Below are positions 59,301-64,000 of a DNA stretch of 64,000 bases, piece by piece; the first letter of the stretch is position 1; each line of letters begins with the position of its first letter. A model generated the notes under the pieces. That model was not told where the DNA came from. It searched no databases and worked only from the letters and a program-made list of their open reading frames with translations. Origin of the DNA: Symsagittifera roscoffensis (taxonomy: Eukaryota > Xenacoelomorpha > Acoela > Convolutidae); assembly GCF_963678635.1 (NCBI RefSeq), contig NC_087067.1, positions 36,650,686-36,714,685 on the forward strand, written 5' to 3'. The position numbers and the translations under genes are program-made.

Positions 59301-62300
59301 TAATAGTTTTCTGCGTTCCACGTCTACTTGTTTTTTTTGTAAATTCTCTTAGTCATTCAAATTGAAACTATAAATGGTGTTTAATTTTAAACTGAACACC
59401 CAGGCTAACCACCTTAGCTAAAGGATGAAATTGTCACAATTTTACTCCCCTAAATGATGTCAATTTTCTAGGCTGTTTGTTCTAGGAGTTACCGATAATG
59501 GGGTTCTAGGATAATATATCATCCAAAATAGAATCCTGTGGGACAAAACCTCTCTTATTGAAACCCCCAGAACAAATTTACCAAGGAACAGTTTCTCATG
59601 GAGCCTTAAAATGTGACAGAAATTTCGTTTATTTTTTGAAGAAAATTAGTTTGTGCGTGAATAAAGTGGCTTGAATGAACATGCCTCTTTGTACCATTCG
59701 GCCTGTCTTCTGTTCCAGCAGACGATGAGTTTGTCACTGCCACAAGTCAGGAACTTCTCACTCTCCTGCTCACAACACAGACCCCACAACTCCTTCGAGT
59801 GGCCCTGCAAAACTAAGTCATAACACAAACGCTCAACAAATATAAAGTGAAATCCAACCGAATGCCATCTGAGGGGGGACACGAATCCATGGTTTAGTTT
59901 AGAAACTGGACTCTAGTGGCCATTTCATTTTGATTGTTGCTATATAACGAACCTGTTATGTTCTTTCTAATAGAATGCAAAAGATCAAATTATACAATCT
60001 GCTCCTCTTTTCAAAATGCCAGTTCTATCAAGAACTCATTTTCCATTACGATTATTTTTTATTTACCCTGCATCATATAGTAAGGATCATCGTTGGCCCA
60101 GGAAATTCAGCATAATCGATTAAAATCCATGGGTGCTCGGTGCGGGCTCGGACCCAATTTTTTTCTTTATCCAAGTGTCTAATAGTTAAATGAGACTGAC
60201 CATGGATGCGAATGTGAATTGGATTCTGTCTCTCTCGCTGGTGAGGATGCAGTTCCTGGTGGTGCCTATGAACACTCTTCCACTGCAGTCGAAGGCAATG
60301 GTCCGGATGCCACCAACCACGTCCACTATCTAGACAAGGAAAGAACAATCCAACTACACCTGAATGAAACGCCAGGGTTGGGGCATTTCAGATGGAGCTA
60401 TTTGTATCGGTACTTTTTAAATGAAAATTTTCAATTAAAAAAGGGATGACAATTTATCGAAGCTGAACAAAGCGTTTGCCGAAAATACTTCCACTGCCAA
60501 AAGCAAAAAAGCATGAGTTTTTTCTAGAAGTTTGGTAATTTTTCTTTTAAGAAAACTAAGATTTTTTTCAAAAATCAGACACTGATTGATTTAACAAAAA
60601 TTCATTTTGCATTTGCTCCTATGCTTTTGTAATAAGCTCTTACTCCATTATTGACACTGATCTGATTGAATTCATTCATGTCCATCTGAACTAATATGGG
60701 CGACTGTATGCCCCCTAGGAAGAGAGTGTCATTATCATTGGGGTCACACACTATTGCACTGATGGCTCCCTCCAATACCTTCTTGCACGCACGGACCACA
60801 CGGCCGCTATCTGAAATTATCAAAGAAACATAATTTTAAGAGATTGCTTCATAATTTCTAAAAATACCCGTTAAGTTAAAAGACCGGTTCAAAGTGCACT
60901 ATGTTCGCGTTAGTTGAAAACTTCGATGTCGCTTGAAGACCGTTCTTCTCGAGCGTTTTTTTTGTCTCTTTGATTATCAAATGGTCCACCATTTAGTAAC
61001 ATGGCTTTAAAATAACTATGAAAACTCAATTGGAAAAATTTACAATTAAATATTGTATCCAAACGAACTTCAATTTGCCTCTACGTGAAGGAGAATGATC
61101 TTAAACCAAATTGACTGAAAAAGCGAACCGGAAATCTCCATTCACTCCACGCGATGTATTCATTCAATTATAACTACTGTCCGAAAAGGTTTGTAAATAT
61201 TAAGATTACTGTCCGAAAAGGTTTGTAAAATTTAAAATTGCTTACATAGATCCCATTGCACCAGGTTTCCGTTGGAGTCCCCACTGACTAGTGACTCATC
61301 GGGTAAAAAGGCCACACTCGTCACTTGTTTGGGCTTCTCAACCAGCTGCAACATATGAAAAATAAATACAATCTTTTGCTAGCGAAAAACTTGGAAAGTT
61401 CTTTTTTTTTGTCTTGAACAGCTGTTAACTAATAATTAGACGGCATAAAATTAAACGTTGAAAAATATACCCAAAACTTACATCGAAAGTGGCCAGCTGT
61501 TTGGATAACTTCAGCTTGCGAAATGAAGGAGTTTCTGGTGTCTCCCCTCCTGAAATTAAATCTCCCCCCTCGTATCTCTCCCCCACCTCTCCCTCTTCCC
61601 CATTTGAGGAGTGGGGTCTGACTGTCCAGAAAGAGAGTGTCTCTTTACTGGCCACTACTACCATGCCTCTGCTGGGATGGTACTCCAGAGAGACCACTGT
61701 CTCCAGAAACGTCTAAAAACAAAAAAACTTTGGATGCCTTTAACCAGTCTAATTTTCTATCCAAACTACTTTTTTAAGTAGCAATTTTCCGTCACGGAAG
61801 TTAAAAAATCCTTTAAAGGGACTCAAAGTATTCTGTTAGATTTAGGAGACTACTAAAATATCAAAATCACGTTGCGATCAGTTTAGTTCATATTGTTTGG
61901 TCTTTGGTACTCTAGAAAGACCAATGACGTCAGAAAATTTGGTTAAAACACACCAATTTGGAACATAAAGCCGTGATGTCTTCGCACGACACTATGTTAC
62001 AGCGTGATTTAGTATTCAGTTCCTCATTACCGGGGTCGAGGTCAGGGACTTATGTTGCGACCATTGCGACTCAAATTAGGTATGTTGCGACCATTTCGAA
62101 TCAAAATGGGTATGCTGCGAATATGCGCGACCGAAAAGTTTTTACGCGACTTTGCTCGACCCAAAAAAGTATGTTGCTGCTTTGCATGTTTCGATGTGAG
62201 TATGTATGTAAGTACTTAGGTGTGGATGAATTGAATGAATTCGATAAAAATCAGAGATTCTAAAATCTGAAAAATTAACATAAGAATAGCCGATTGCTGT

Positions 62301-63816
62301 GGTAAGTAGCACAGAAGGTTTCGATCACAGTTAAGTTTCTTAATCAAAGTTTTAGTGTTTTCGGTACGCGTGGGTCAGGGACAAAAAAACTTAGTTGAAA
62401 CAAATAAAGTAAAGCCTTATCAGTCCAGCCAACAGGAGGATTTTTCTCAACAGAACGACGGCGAAGCGGGGCAGTCTATTATTTAATTGCTCCTGCATTT
62501 ATTGATTATCTCACCGATTCCTGTGCCAGTGGAATGATTGGGTCTTGCTTCCAGTCCCAGATGGTCATGATGTGGTCTATGGACTCGTCTATTGCACACA
62601 AATGGATTCCTCCGTCCTACACAGAATATTGTGATACATCAAATACTATACAATTAATTGTATCGTTTATCCTATTTTCTATCTCATTTTTGGGGTTTCA
62701 AGCACCGTTTCTTTCAATAGAATTGAAATCGAATTCTGGCAGTCCAATTTCTTTTTTTTGTGTTGTTCATCCGTTTGTGGTTTTTGAAAAAGTGTTGCTT
62801 TTCGCATGTCATTCTCAATATAATGTAATACTTTGTGTACCAATTTGGAGAATGTGATGTTGTTGATGCTTTTGTTGAACAAATCTTCTCCTATCACACT
62901 CAGTGTCTCCAGTCTGATACTGTTCCATACACGCACATGGGGCTAAAATGGAAAATTCAACGCAATGTAGAAAATTTAAGAGCATCCGTACAATTTCTTA
63001 ATTAATTTTTATTATCCTTACAATTCCTTCTTTTCAAGCTTTTTTGAAAAAAAAAACAATTGATTGAAAATTTCTATTTCAGTTTTCGGACCAATTGCAC
63101 TTAGAGACTTTTATATAGTTTCTCCCTCGTTGATTGCCAGTGCTGAATGGAATTCGAACTCACCAGGAAGCTGCCAGTGGGAGTGTCTGCAATTCCGATC
63201 CCCTGACCACTCGCAACTGTCACTTTGTCAGGGTGAAGGGCCAAGCTAAACACCAACAGTTGGACTCAACCTAGATTAGCAAGAATTCTTCTGATGGGGC
63301 AAGGACGGTTTTTTGTCTTTATTTGAACAACAGTGATTTGAGCATCTTGGAAAATTCTTGGTCGACTTGAAAGGTCGACAAAAAATTTTCGACAACAAAC
63401 GTCCACGCTCCCCCGCCCCCAAAAATTCTTGCGCTAGCCACTATGACTACAGCCTCCCCCCTCGCCACGCTACTGATCATATCATGACGTAGTTTAGAAC
63501 AATTCAGTGTGATTAACTTGACTCTGAACGGTTACTGACCTCTTAATTTCAGCGGTGTGTTCCAAATAGTGTCTTTGCGTCAATTCACACGTGTTATGCA
63601 ACACAACTATAGCCCCTGTGAAATAACATATCTCTCCTGTGCTCATAACATGCAGATTGTTCCGACAGTCCTTCCCTCTGTATCCAAACACCCACTCTAC
63701 TGTTAAGGTTTCCTCGGGTGCCTCTCCCACAGCATTTAGACGCCCCTTTGTGAACTCATTTGGTCCTTGTAGGTTTATGGATCTGCCTCGTAAATAGAGT
63801 CGCGCCAAATTCTCTC
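20211..63816 (-). CDS. EML: EML/EMAP-type microtubule-associated WD-repeat protein (15 exons; 5' end outside the window)
   Basis: Fifteen minus-strand exons totalling 2,033 coding bases join in phase without a stop until TAA at 20213-20211. They give about 677 residues, the size of the HELP-plus-tandem-propeller core of EML proteins. The order of family landmarks is exact: 'YLRGR', the HELP motif ('EWVFGYRGKDCRNNL'), 'HPDKVTVASGQ', 'VRVWNS', 'IWDW', 'SGDSNGNLVQW', 'IGTTRN', 'GHSKELWGL', 'GRWFALN', 'THMDWSADS', 'IWPEGSEGGEINA' and a final 'STGG'-like 'SIGGIDN..ILW'. EML proteins bind tubulin and stabilise or organise microtubules. Any N-terminal coiled coil would lie to the right of the window. 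The gene exceeds 43.6 kb because of introns 9 and 10. Confidence 0.95.
20765..21190 (-). repeat. dispersed repeat family R1, copy 2 (EML last intron)
   Basis: Reverse-complement match to 3423-3835, with the landmarks listed there. It lies in the 909-bp intron before the terminal EML exon and accounts for much of that intron's greater length. Confidence 0.6.
21258..21388 (-). CDS. EML: EML exon n
   Basis: Completes Gly, then 43 codons: 'IWPEGSEGGEINATDVSSDH', then 'ATADDNHQVHIFNYPC'. This is nearly the textbook EML W-P-E-G-S-D-G-x-(E/D)-I-N-A...D-D...V-H-(L/I)-F-x-Y-P-C block. The acceptor is 'tttgcattag' and the donor AAG|GTACCA. Confidence 0.95.
21769..21864 (-). CDS. EML: EML exon m
   Basis: Short exon: completes Trp, then 31 codons including 'ANAEWATATCTLEYSTI', matching the family W-x(3)-T-C-x-L-x-(F/Y) segment. 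The acceptor 'cgtgttgaag' is weak in pyrimidines; the donor is ATAG|GTACAC. It was found only by looking for the missing segment between exons l and n. Confidence 0.8.
22215..22302 (-). CDS. EML: EML exon l
   Basis: 29 codons plus one base: 'GHTSFVTHMDWSADSHKLRS' then 'NSGNHELLY'. This is the family's G-H-S-S-x-I-T-H-x-D-W-S...S-N-S-G-D-x-E-x-L-Y-W repeat. The acceptor is 'ttgttcttccag' and the donor TACT|GTTAGT; the next exon completes the expected Trp. Confidence 0.9.
22588..22694 (-). CDS. EML: EML exon k
   Basis: Completes an Asn codon, then 35 codons: 'GNRLAIGGEDSGIYIYKLDE' and ends 'SKVGKCI'. The acceptor is 'gttttttttctag' and the donor ATA|GTGAGT. The 162-bp satellite starts 134 bases beyond its acceptor, within the preceding intron. 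Confidence 0.9.
25326..28440 (+). repeat. higher-order duplication within the satellite (period 1,620 bp = 10 units)
   Basis: Rare variants recur exactly 1,620 bases apart: 'caaaaggatac' at 25326 and 26946, 'gaatcacacgaa' near 26024 and 27644, 'ttttagaagc' near 26088 and 27708, 'cgtattattt' near 26405 and 28025, and 'cgtatatcaac' near 26771 and 28391. A block of about nine units was thus copied within the array. Confidence 0.9.
36577..37722 (+). repeat. three-unit (486-bp) higher-order repeat at the right end of the satellite
   Basis: 'aaaaatttaaactac' recurs at about 36577, 37063 and 37549, and 'gaaactaccttttcc' near 36743 and 37229, all 486 bases apart. This is a separate, shorter higher-order period from the 1,620-bp one. 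Confidence 0.85.
38582..38744 (-). CDS. EML: EML exon j
   Basis: 54 codons plus one base: 'VDYGCVCASFHPHYPLVAVG', then 'TEVGRWFALN' and 'FNSISFSP'. This is the family's C-x-x-F-H-P...G-R-W-F-x-L-D repeat. The acceptor is 'gagtgtaattgtag' and the donor CCCA|GTCAGT. It stands alone between the two giant introns. Confidence 0.9.
38895..38958 (-). pseudogene. partial duplicate of the start of EML exon j, in the intron
   Basis: 'acacacgcacgcgtagtcaa' and about 25 bases on its left match the first 45 coding bases of exon j ('acacacgcacccgtagtcaa') with several changes, in the same orientation and 190 bases upstream with respect to transcription. An AG one base off the true acceptor position is retained. 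It has no donor and no remaining exon. Confidence 0.5.
39345..39425 (+). repeat. left direct repeat flanking the 24-bp minisatellite
   Basis: 'caaacaactgc' and 'aagtaccaagtctataat' here recur in the same order and orientation at 40838-40915, with similar sequence beyond ('aaggagtctttagt' versus 'aaggaatctctaat'). Confidence 0.7.
39480..40675. repeat. 24-bp GC-rich minisatellite in three blocks of alternating orientation
   Basis: A degenerate unit near 'gtcgcgccgtcagtcttttc' plus four bases repeats about every 24 bases. Orientation switches: reverse at about 39480-39660, forward at 39660-40365, reverse again at 40368-40675 ('gcgacttacgaaaagactga'). The array is richer in G, C and CpG than its surroundings. 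The 24-base period creates 8-residue repeats in open frames on both strands (39784-40008 + and 40589-40780 -), which are by-products. Confidence 0.85.
40838..40915 (+). repeat. right direct repeat flanking the 24-bp minisatellite
   Basis: Partner of 39345-39425; the pair is about 1.5 kb apart with the minisatellite between. Confidence 0.7.
41246..41468. mobile_element. foldback (MITE-like) element, about 220 bp
   Basis: The left arm from 'cagtatttagagaacc' through 'agactcgtcgtgag' and 'ttaaccaatgagaatcga' pairs with the right arm 'tcgattctgattggttaa' through 'ctgacgagtatga' to 'ggttgtctaaatac'. The arms are about 95 bases with roughly 80% complementarity and the centre is a short AT-rich stretch. 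Nothing coding lies inside. Confidence 0.75.
41469..43042. other. intronic AT-rich DNA, no feature seen
   Basis: Part of EML intron 9. 'gggacagtcggaacattc' at about 41586 recalls the ends of repeat family R1, but nothing more extends. No coding frame is supported. Confidence 0.35.
43043..43242. other. assembly gap (200 N)
   Basis: A run of exactly 200 N, the length often used for gaps of unknown size. Open frames across it are artefacts. The left boundary of the element to its right may lie in the gap. Confidence 0.99.
43357..43637 (+). pseudogene. coiled-coil-like coding remnant beside the gap
   Basis: A 70-codon frame rich in Leu, Ile, Val, Glu and Gln with heptad-like spacing ('VIELDGQLAIGQQKNSINEE') continues after one frameshift near 43570 with 'IGNIEARLDRLELLEQPRAK' and a stop. 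It is probably the C-terminal end of a longer protein cut by the gap. The family is not recognised; a mobile-element protein is likely from context. Confidence 0.4.
43640..43970 (+). repeat. left member of a long-range direct repeat (candidate LTR)
   Basis: It matches 56118-56445 in the same orientation: 'ctttgataataatcactgt', 'acttatgataaattgtaaag', 'gcagttgctcttcatctc'-like, 'ggtattagacaaagaagt' and 'ctctatgagaag' all recur in order with scattered changes. The pair brackets the strand-asymmetric block, as the LTRs of one large element would. Exact ends are unclear. Confidence 0.6.
43832..44086 (+). pseudogene. open frame of unknown function at the left of the asymmetric element
   Basis: 84 codons with a mixed, protein-like composition ('RIVGRIDEVPYPKWLYEKQH' and 'AKIIWYDETGLEQ'), overlapping the direct repeat at its start. 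The corresponding segment at 56300 has stops. It has no recognised domain; a gag-like N-terminus is possible by position. The frame 44040-44273 overlaps its end. Confidence 0.3.
48300..48611 (+). pseudogene. Asn/Gln/Ser/Thr-rich open frame in the asymmetric element
   Basis: About 100 codons without a stop, low complexity, with runs such as 'SHNSQQGYNYPISSSNTGTY'. In a neighbouring frame the same DNA reads as Asn/Arg/Tyr-rich sequence of the kind found in basic gag tails. Either may be the original frame; both are guesses. Confidence 0.25.
50660..50875 (+). pseudogene. env-like start with signal-peptide-like segment
   Basis: A 71-codon frame without ATG. Two Lys are followed by the hydrophobic 'LRLFCITFVALLPVFSQ', a good secretion-signal shape, then a polar region. 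Together with the Cys-bearing pieces near 51160-51360 and the membrane anchor at 52340 it suggests a broken envelope-type gene. The family is not identified. Confidence 0.35.
51145..51365 (+). pseudogene. cysteine-bearing fragment of the env-like region
   Basis: Two neighbouring frames split by a stop carry clustered Cys: 'VTQFDCQDN' and 'IKICEKTC', then 'QCHGYTLLQGPRFIHCRPY'. The spacing looks like an ectodomain, but no known envelope signature can be assigned. Confidence 0.3.
52338..52433 (+). pseudogene. membrane-anchor-like segment of the env-like region
   Basis: The frame reads W-P-Y-Y-I-L-E-P-L then about 20 hydrophobic residues ('VLCALFNFIGLFYFLFL') ended by two Lys: a stop-transfer anchor with a short basic tail, as at the C-terminus of class I envelope proteins. 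Confidence 0.35.
53587..53624. repeat. 38-bp perfect palindrome
   Basis: 'aatttcactagtctttaa', two A, then the exact reverse complement 'ttaaagactagtgaaatt'. An 18-bp stem with a 2-base centre could extrude as a cruciform or form a strong RNA hairpin on either strand. Confidence 0.95.
53691..55030 (+). repeat. tandem duplication, two copies with 679-bp offset
   Basis: 53691-54356 is repeated at 54370-55030 almost without change; the one difference noticed is 'agtaatatgc' versus 'agtaatttgc'. The junction carries 'gactctggtc', also found just before copy 1, pointing to recombination at a short direct repeat. The bias and content are those of the surrounding element. Confidence 0.95.
56118..56445 (+). 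repeat. right member of the long-range direct repeat (candidate LTR)
   Basis: Partner of 43640-43970, 12.5 kb away and in the same orientation, with enough differences to suggest an old insertion. Weak similarity may continue on the right to about 56560. Confidence 0.6.
56561..59684. other. remaining part of EML intron 9
   Basis: AT-rich intronic DNA. A short CA-rich run lies at about 57542-57575. A coding-like island is at 57878-57972. Nothing else is supported. The G-poor bias of the preceding block fades here. Confidence 0.4.
57857..57975 (+). pseudogene. GC-richer coding-like island, unidentified
   Basis: In the frame starting at 57756, the stretch 'MRPVGKEFTSSNLRYARFEV' followed by 'NKLVAQRMLD' has balanced codons and clearly higher GC than the DNA on either side. 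No splice sites frame it convincingly and no family is recognised. It may be a retrocopy fragment or a mobile-element piece. Confidence 0.25.
59685..59804 (-). CDS. EML: EML exon i, ending at an apparent GC splice donor
   Basis: 40 codons in phase 0: 'GHSKELWGLCCEQESEKFLT' then 'CGSDKLIVCW' and 'AEWYKE'. The acceptor is 'cttagttttgcag'. The only position that keeps both phase and the family alignment with exon j ('EW...VDYGCVCASFHP') is GAG|GCATGT after 59685, a GC donor. The intron that follows is 20,940 bp. Confidence 0.85.
60201..60329 (-). CDS. EML: EML exon h
   Basis: 43 codons in phase 0: 'GGIRTIAFDCSGRVFIGTTR' then 'NCILTSERD'. This matches the family's G-P-I-R-T...G-T-(S/T)-R-N-x-I-L junction between the two propellers. 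The acceptor is 'ctttccttgtctag' and the donor ATG|GTCAGT. Confidence 0.9.
60644..60810 (-). CDS. EML: EML exon g
   Basis: Completes a Tyr codon and runs 55 codons. It includes 'AISAIVCDPNDNDTLFLGGI' and ends 'EFNQISVNNG'. The acceptor is 'ataatttcag' and the donor GGA|GTAAGA. The longer open frame past the donor is intron. Confidence 0.85.
61165..61236. repeat. two-copy 33-bp tandem repeat in EML intron f-g region
   Basis: 'actgtccgaaaaggtttgta' occurs at about 61175 and 61208, in the 435-bp intron downstream (in transcription) of exon f. Confidence 0.6.
61246..61345 (-). CDS. EML: EML exon f
   Basis: Encodes 'VTSVAFLPDESLVSGDSNGN' and 'LVQWDL', the WD repeat carrying the conserved S-G-D-S-x-G-N turn. 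The acceptor is 'atatgttgcag' and the donor CTAT|GTAAGC; it leaves with one base. Confidence 0.9.
61482..61712 (-). CDS. EML: EML exon e, with a long acidic insert
   Basis: 77 codons in phase 0. 'VVSLEYHPSRGMVVVASKET' and 'LSFWTVRP' form a WD repeat. About 30 residues rich in Gly/Glu/Ser/Thr ('GEEGEVGERYEGGD' and following) replace the short loop usual at this place. The acceptor is 'gtttttag' and the donor GAT|GTAAGT is perfect. Confidence 0.9.
62051..62140. repeat. 30-bp tandem repeat, three units
   Basis: 'tatgttgcgaccattgcgac' starts at 62051, recurs at 62081 and, more changed, at 62111. It lies in the 802-bp intron between EML exons d and e. Confidence 0.7.
62515..62616 (-). CDS. EML: EML exon d
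   Basis: 34 codons in phase 0: 'DGGIHLCAIDESIDHIMTIW', then 'DWKQD'. This matches the family pattern L-C-A-V-D-E-S-N-D-H...W-D-W. The acceptor is 'ttctgtgtag' and the donor TCG|GTGAGA. Confidence 0.9.
62841..62942 (-). CDS. EML: EML exon c
   Basis: 34 codons in phase 0, 'PHVRVWNSIRLETLSVIGED' at the start. The acceptor is 'ccattttag' and the donor TTG|GTACAC, a weak donor fixed by the fit to the next exon. Confidence 0.85.
63164..63245 (-). CDS. EML: EML exon b: first WD repeat
   Basis: Encodes 'LALHPDKVTVASGQGIGIAD' and ends 'TGSFL'; the 'HPD...VASGQ' pattern is the EML signature after HELP. The acceptor is 'tgtttag' and the donor CTG|GTGAGT; it exits in phase 0. Confidence 0.9.
63540..63816 (-). 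CDS. EML: EML exon a: HELP domain
   Basis: The acceptor is 'gtttctgatctag' and the donor AAGAG|GTCAGT; it enters with two bases and leaves with two bases of a codon. It encodes 'ARLYLRGRSINL', a linker rich in Glu and Gly, then the HELP core 'EWVFGYRGKDCRNNL' and 'ICYFTGAIVVLHN', ending 'TQRHYLEHTAEIK' as the first propeller begins. The acceptor is chosen by resemblance, because upstream frame sequence stays open for only about 15 more codons. Confidence 0.9.
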
Positions 63817-64000
63817 CTAGATCAGAAACGTAGACTAATTTTGAGTTTGAAGTAGAATTAAATTATCACTATAAGAGTTTTGAAATGCACACATTTATGT
63901 GTTTTAGATGATTTGAAAGACAATTGGAGTTTGGGTAAATGGAATTTGATGAAAGTTTTGCAAAGCAGCAGTTTAACGTATAGCTGAATCACCACAACAT

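Overview
This window is animal DNA, most likely from an invertebrate. It is AT-rich and intron-rich, carries retrotransposons, tRNA-derived SINEs and satellites, and contains one 200-base assembly gap (43043-43242). Two multi-exon host genes lie tail to tail. All exon models are hand-built from splice motifs, reading phase and family resemblance; no search was run.

Gene 1 (+ strand, about 1542-15178) is a six-coding-exon, roughly 452-residue, eight-pass membrane protein. It is built from four repeats of a W-x(3)-W unit and best fits the Fuseless family, named after a presynaptic Drosophila protein. Its 9.6 kb fourth intron holds a decayed Ty3/Gypsy-type LTR retrotransposon in the opposite orientation (5574-11964), plus a piece of a second copy at 5033-5185. 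Gene 2 (- strand, 63816 down to 20211, with its 5' end beyond the right edge) is an EML/EMAP-type microtubule-associated WD-repeat protein. Fifteen exons were reconstructed; they run in phase from the HELP motif to the C-terminal WD repeat and stop codon.

The EML gene owns most of the window because two introns are hugely expanded while the other twelve are 136-909 bp. Intron 10 (22695-38581) is about 98% one uninterrupted tandem array: some 96 copies of a 162-bp unit with nested higher-order duplications. Intron 9 (38745-59684, with an apparent GC donor) contains a 24-bp minisatellite in alternating orientations between direct repeats, a foldback element, the assembly gap, and a roughly 12 kb C-rich/G-poor block. 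That block lies between two similar direct repeats and carries env-like coding remnants, so it is probably an old retrovirus-like LTR element. It also holds a 679-bp near-perfect tandem duplication and a 38-bp perfect palindrome.

The 5 kb between the two gene ends holds SINE-like sequences, a 44-bp-period hairpin-forming minisatellite (19 units) and dispersed repeats. The left edge holds the 3' end of a LINE. The most unusual features are the intron-filling 162-bp satellite, the B-A-B 24-bp array, the strand-asymmetric element and the GC-AG introns.
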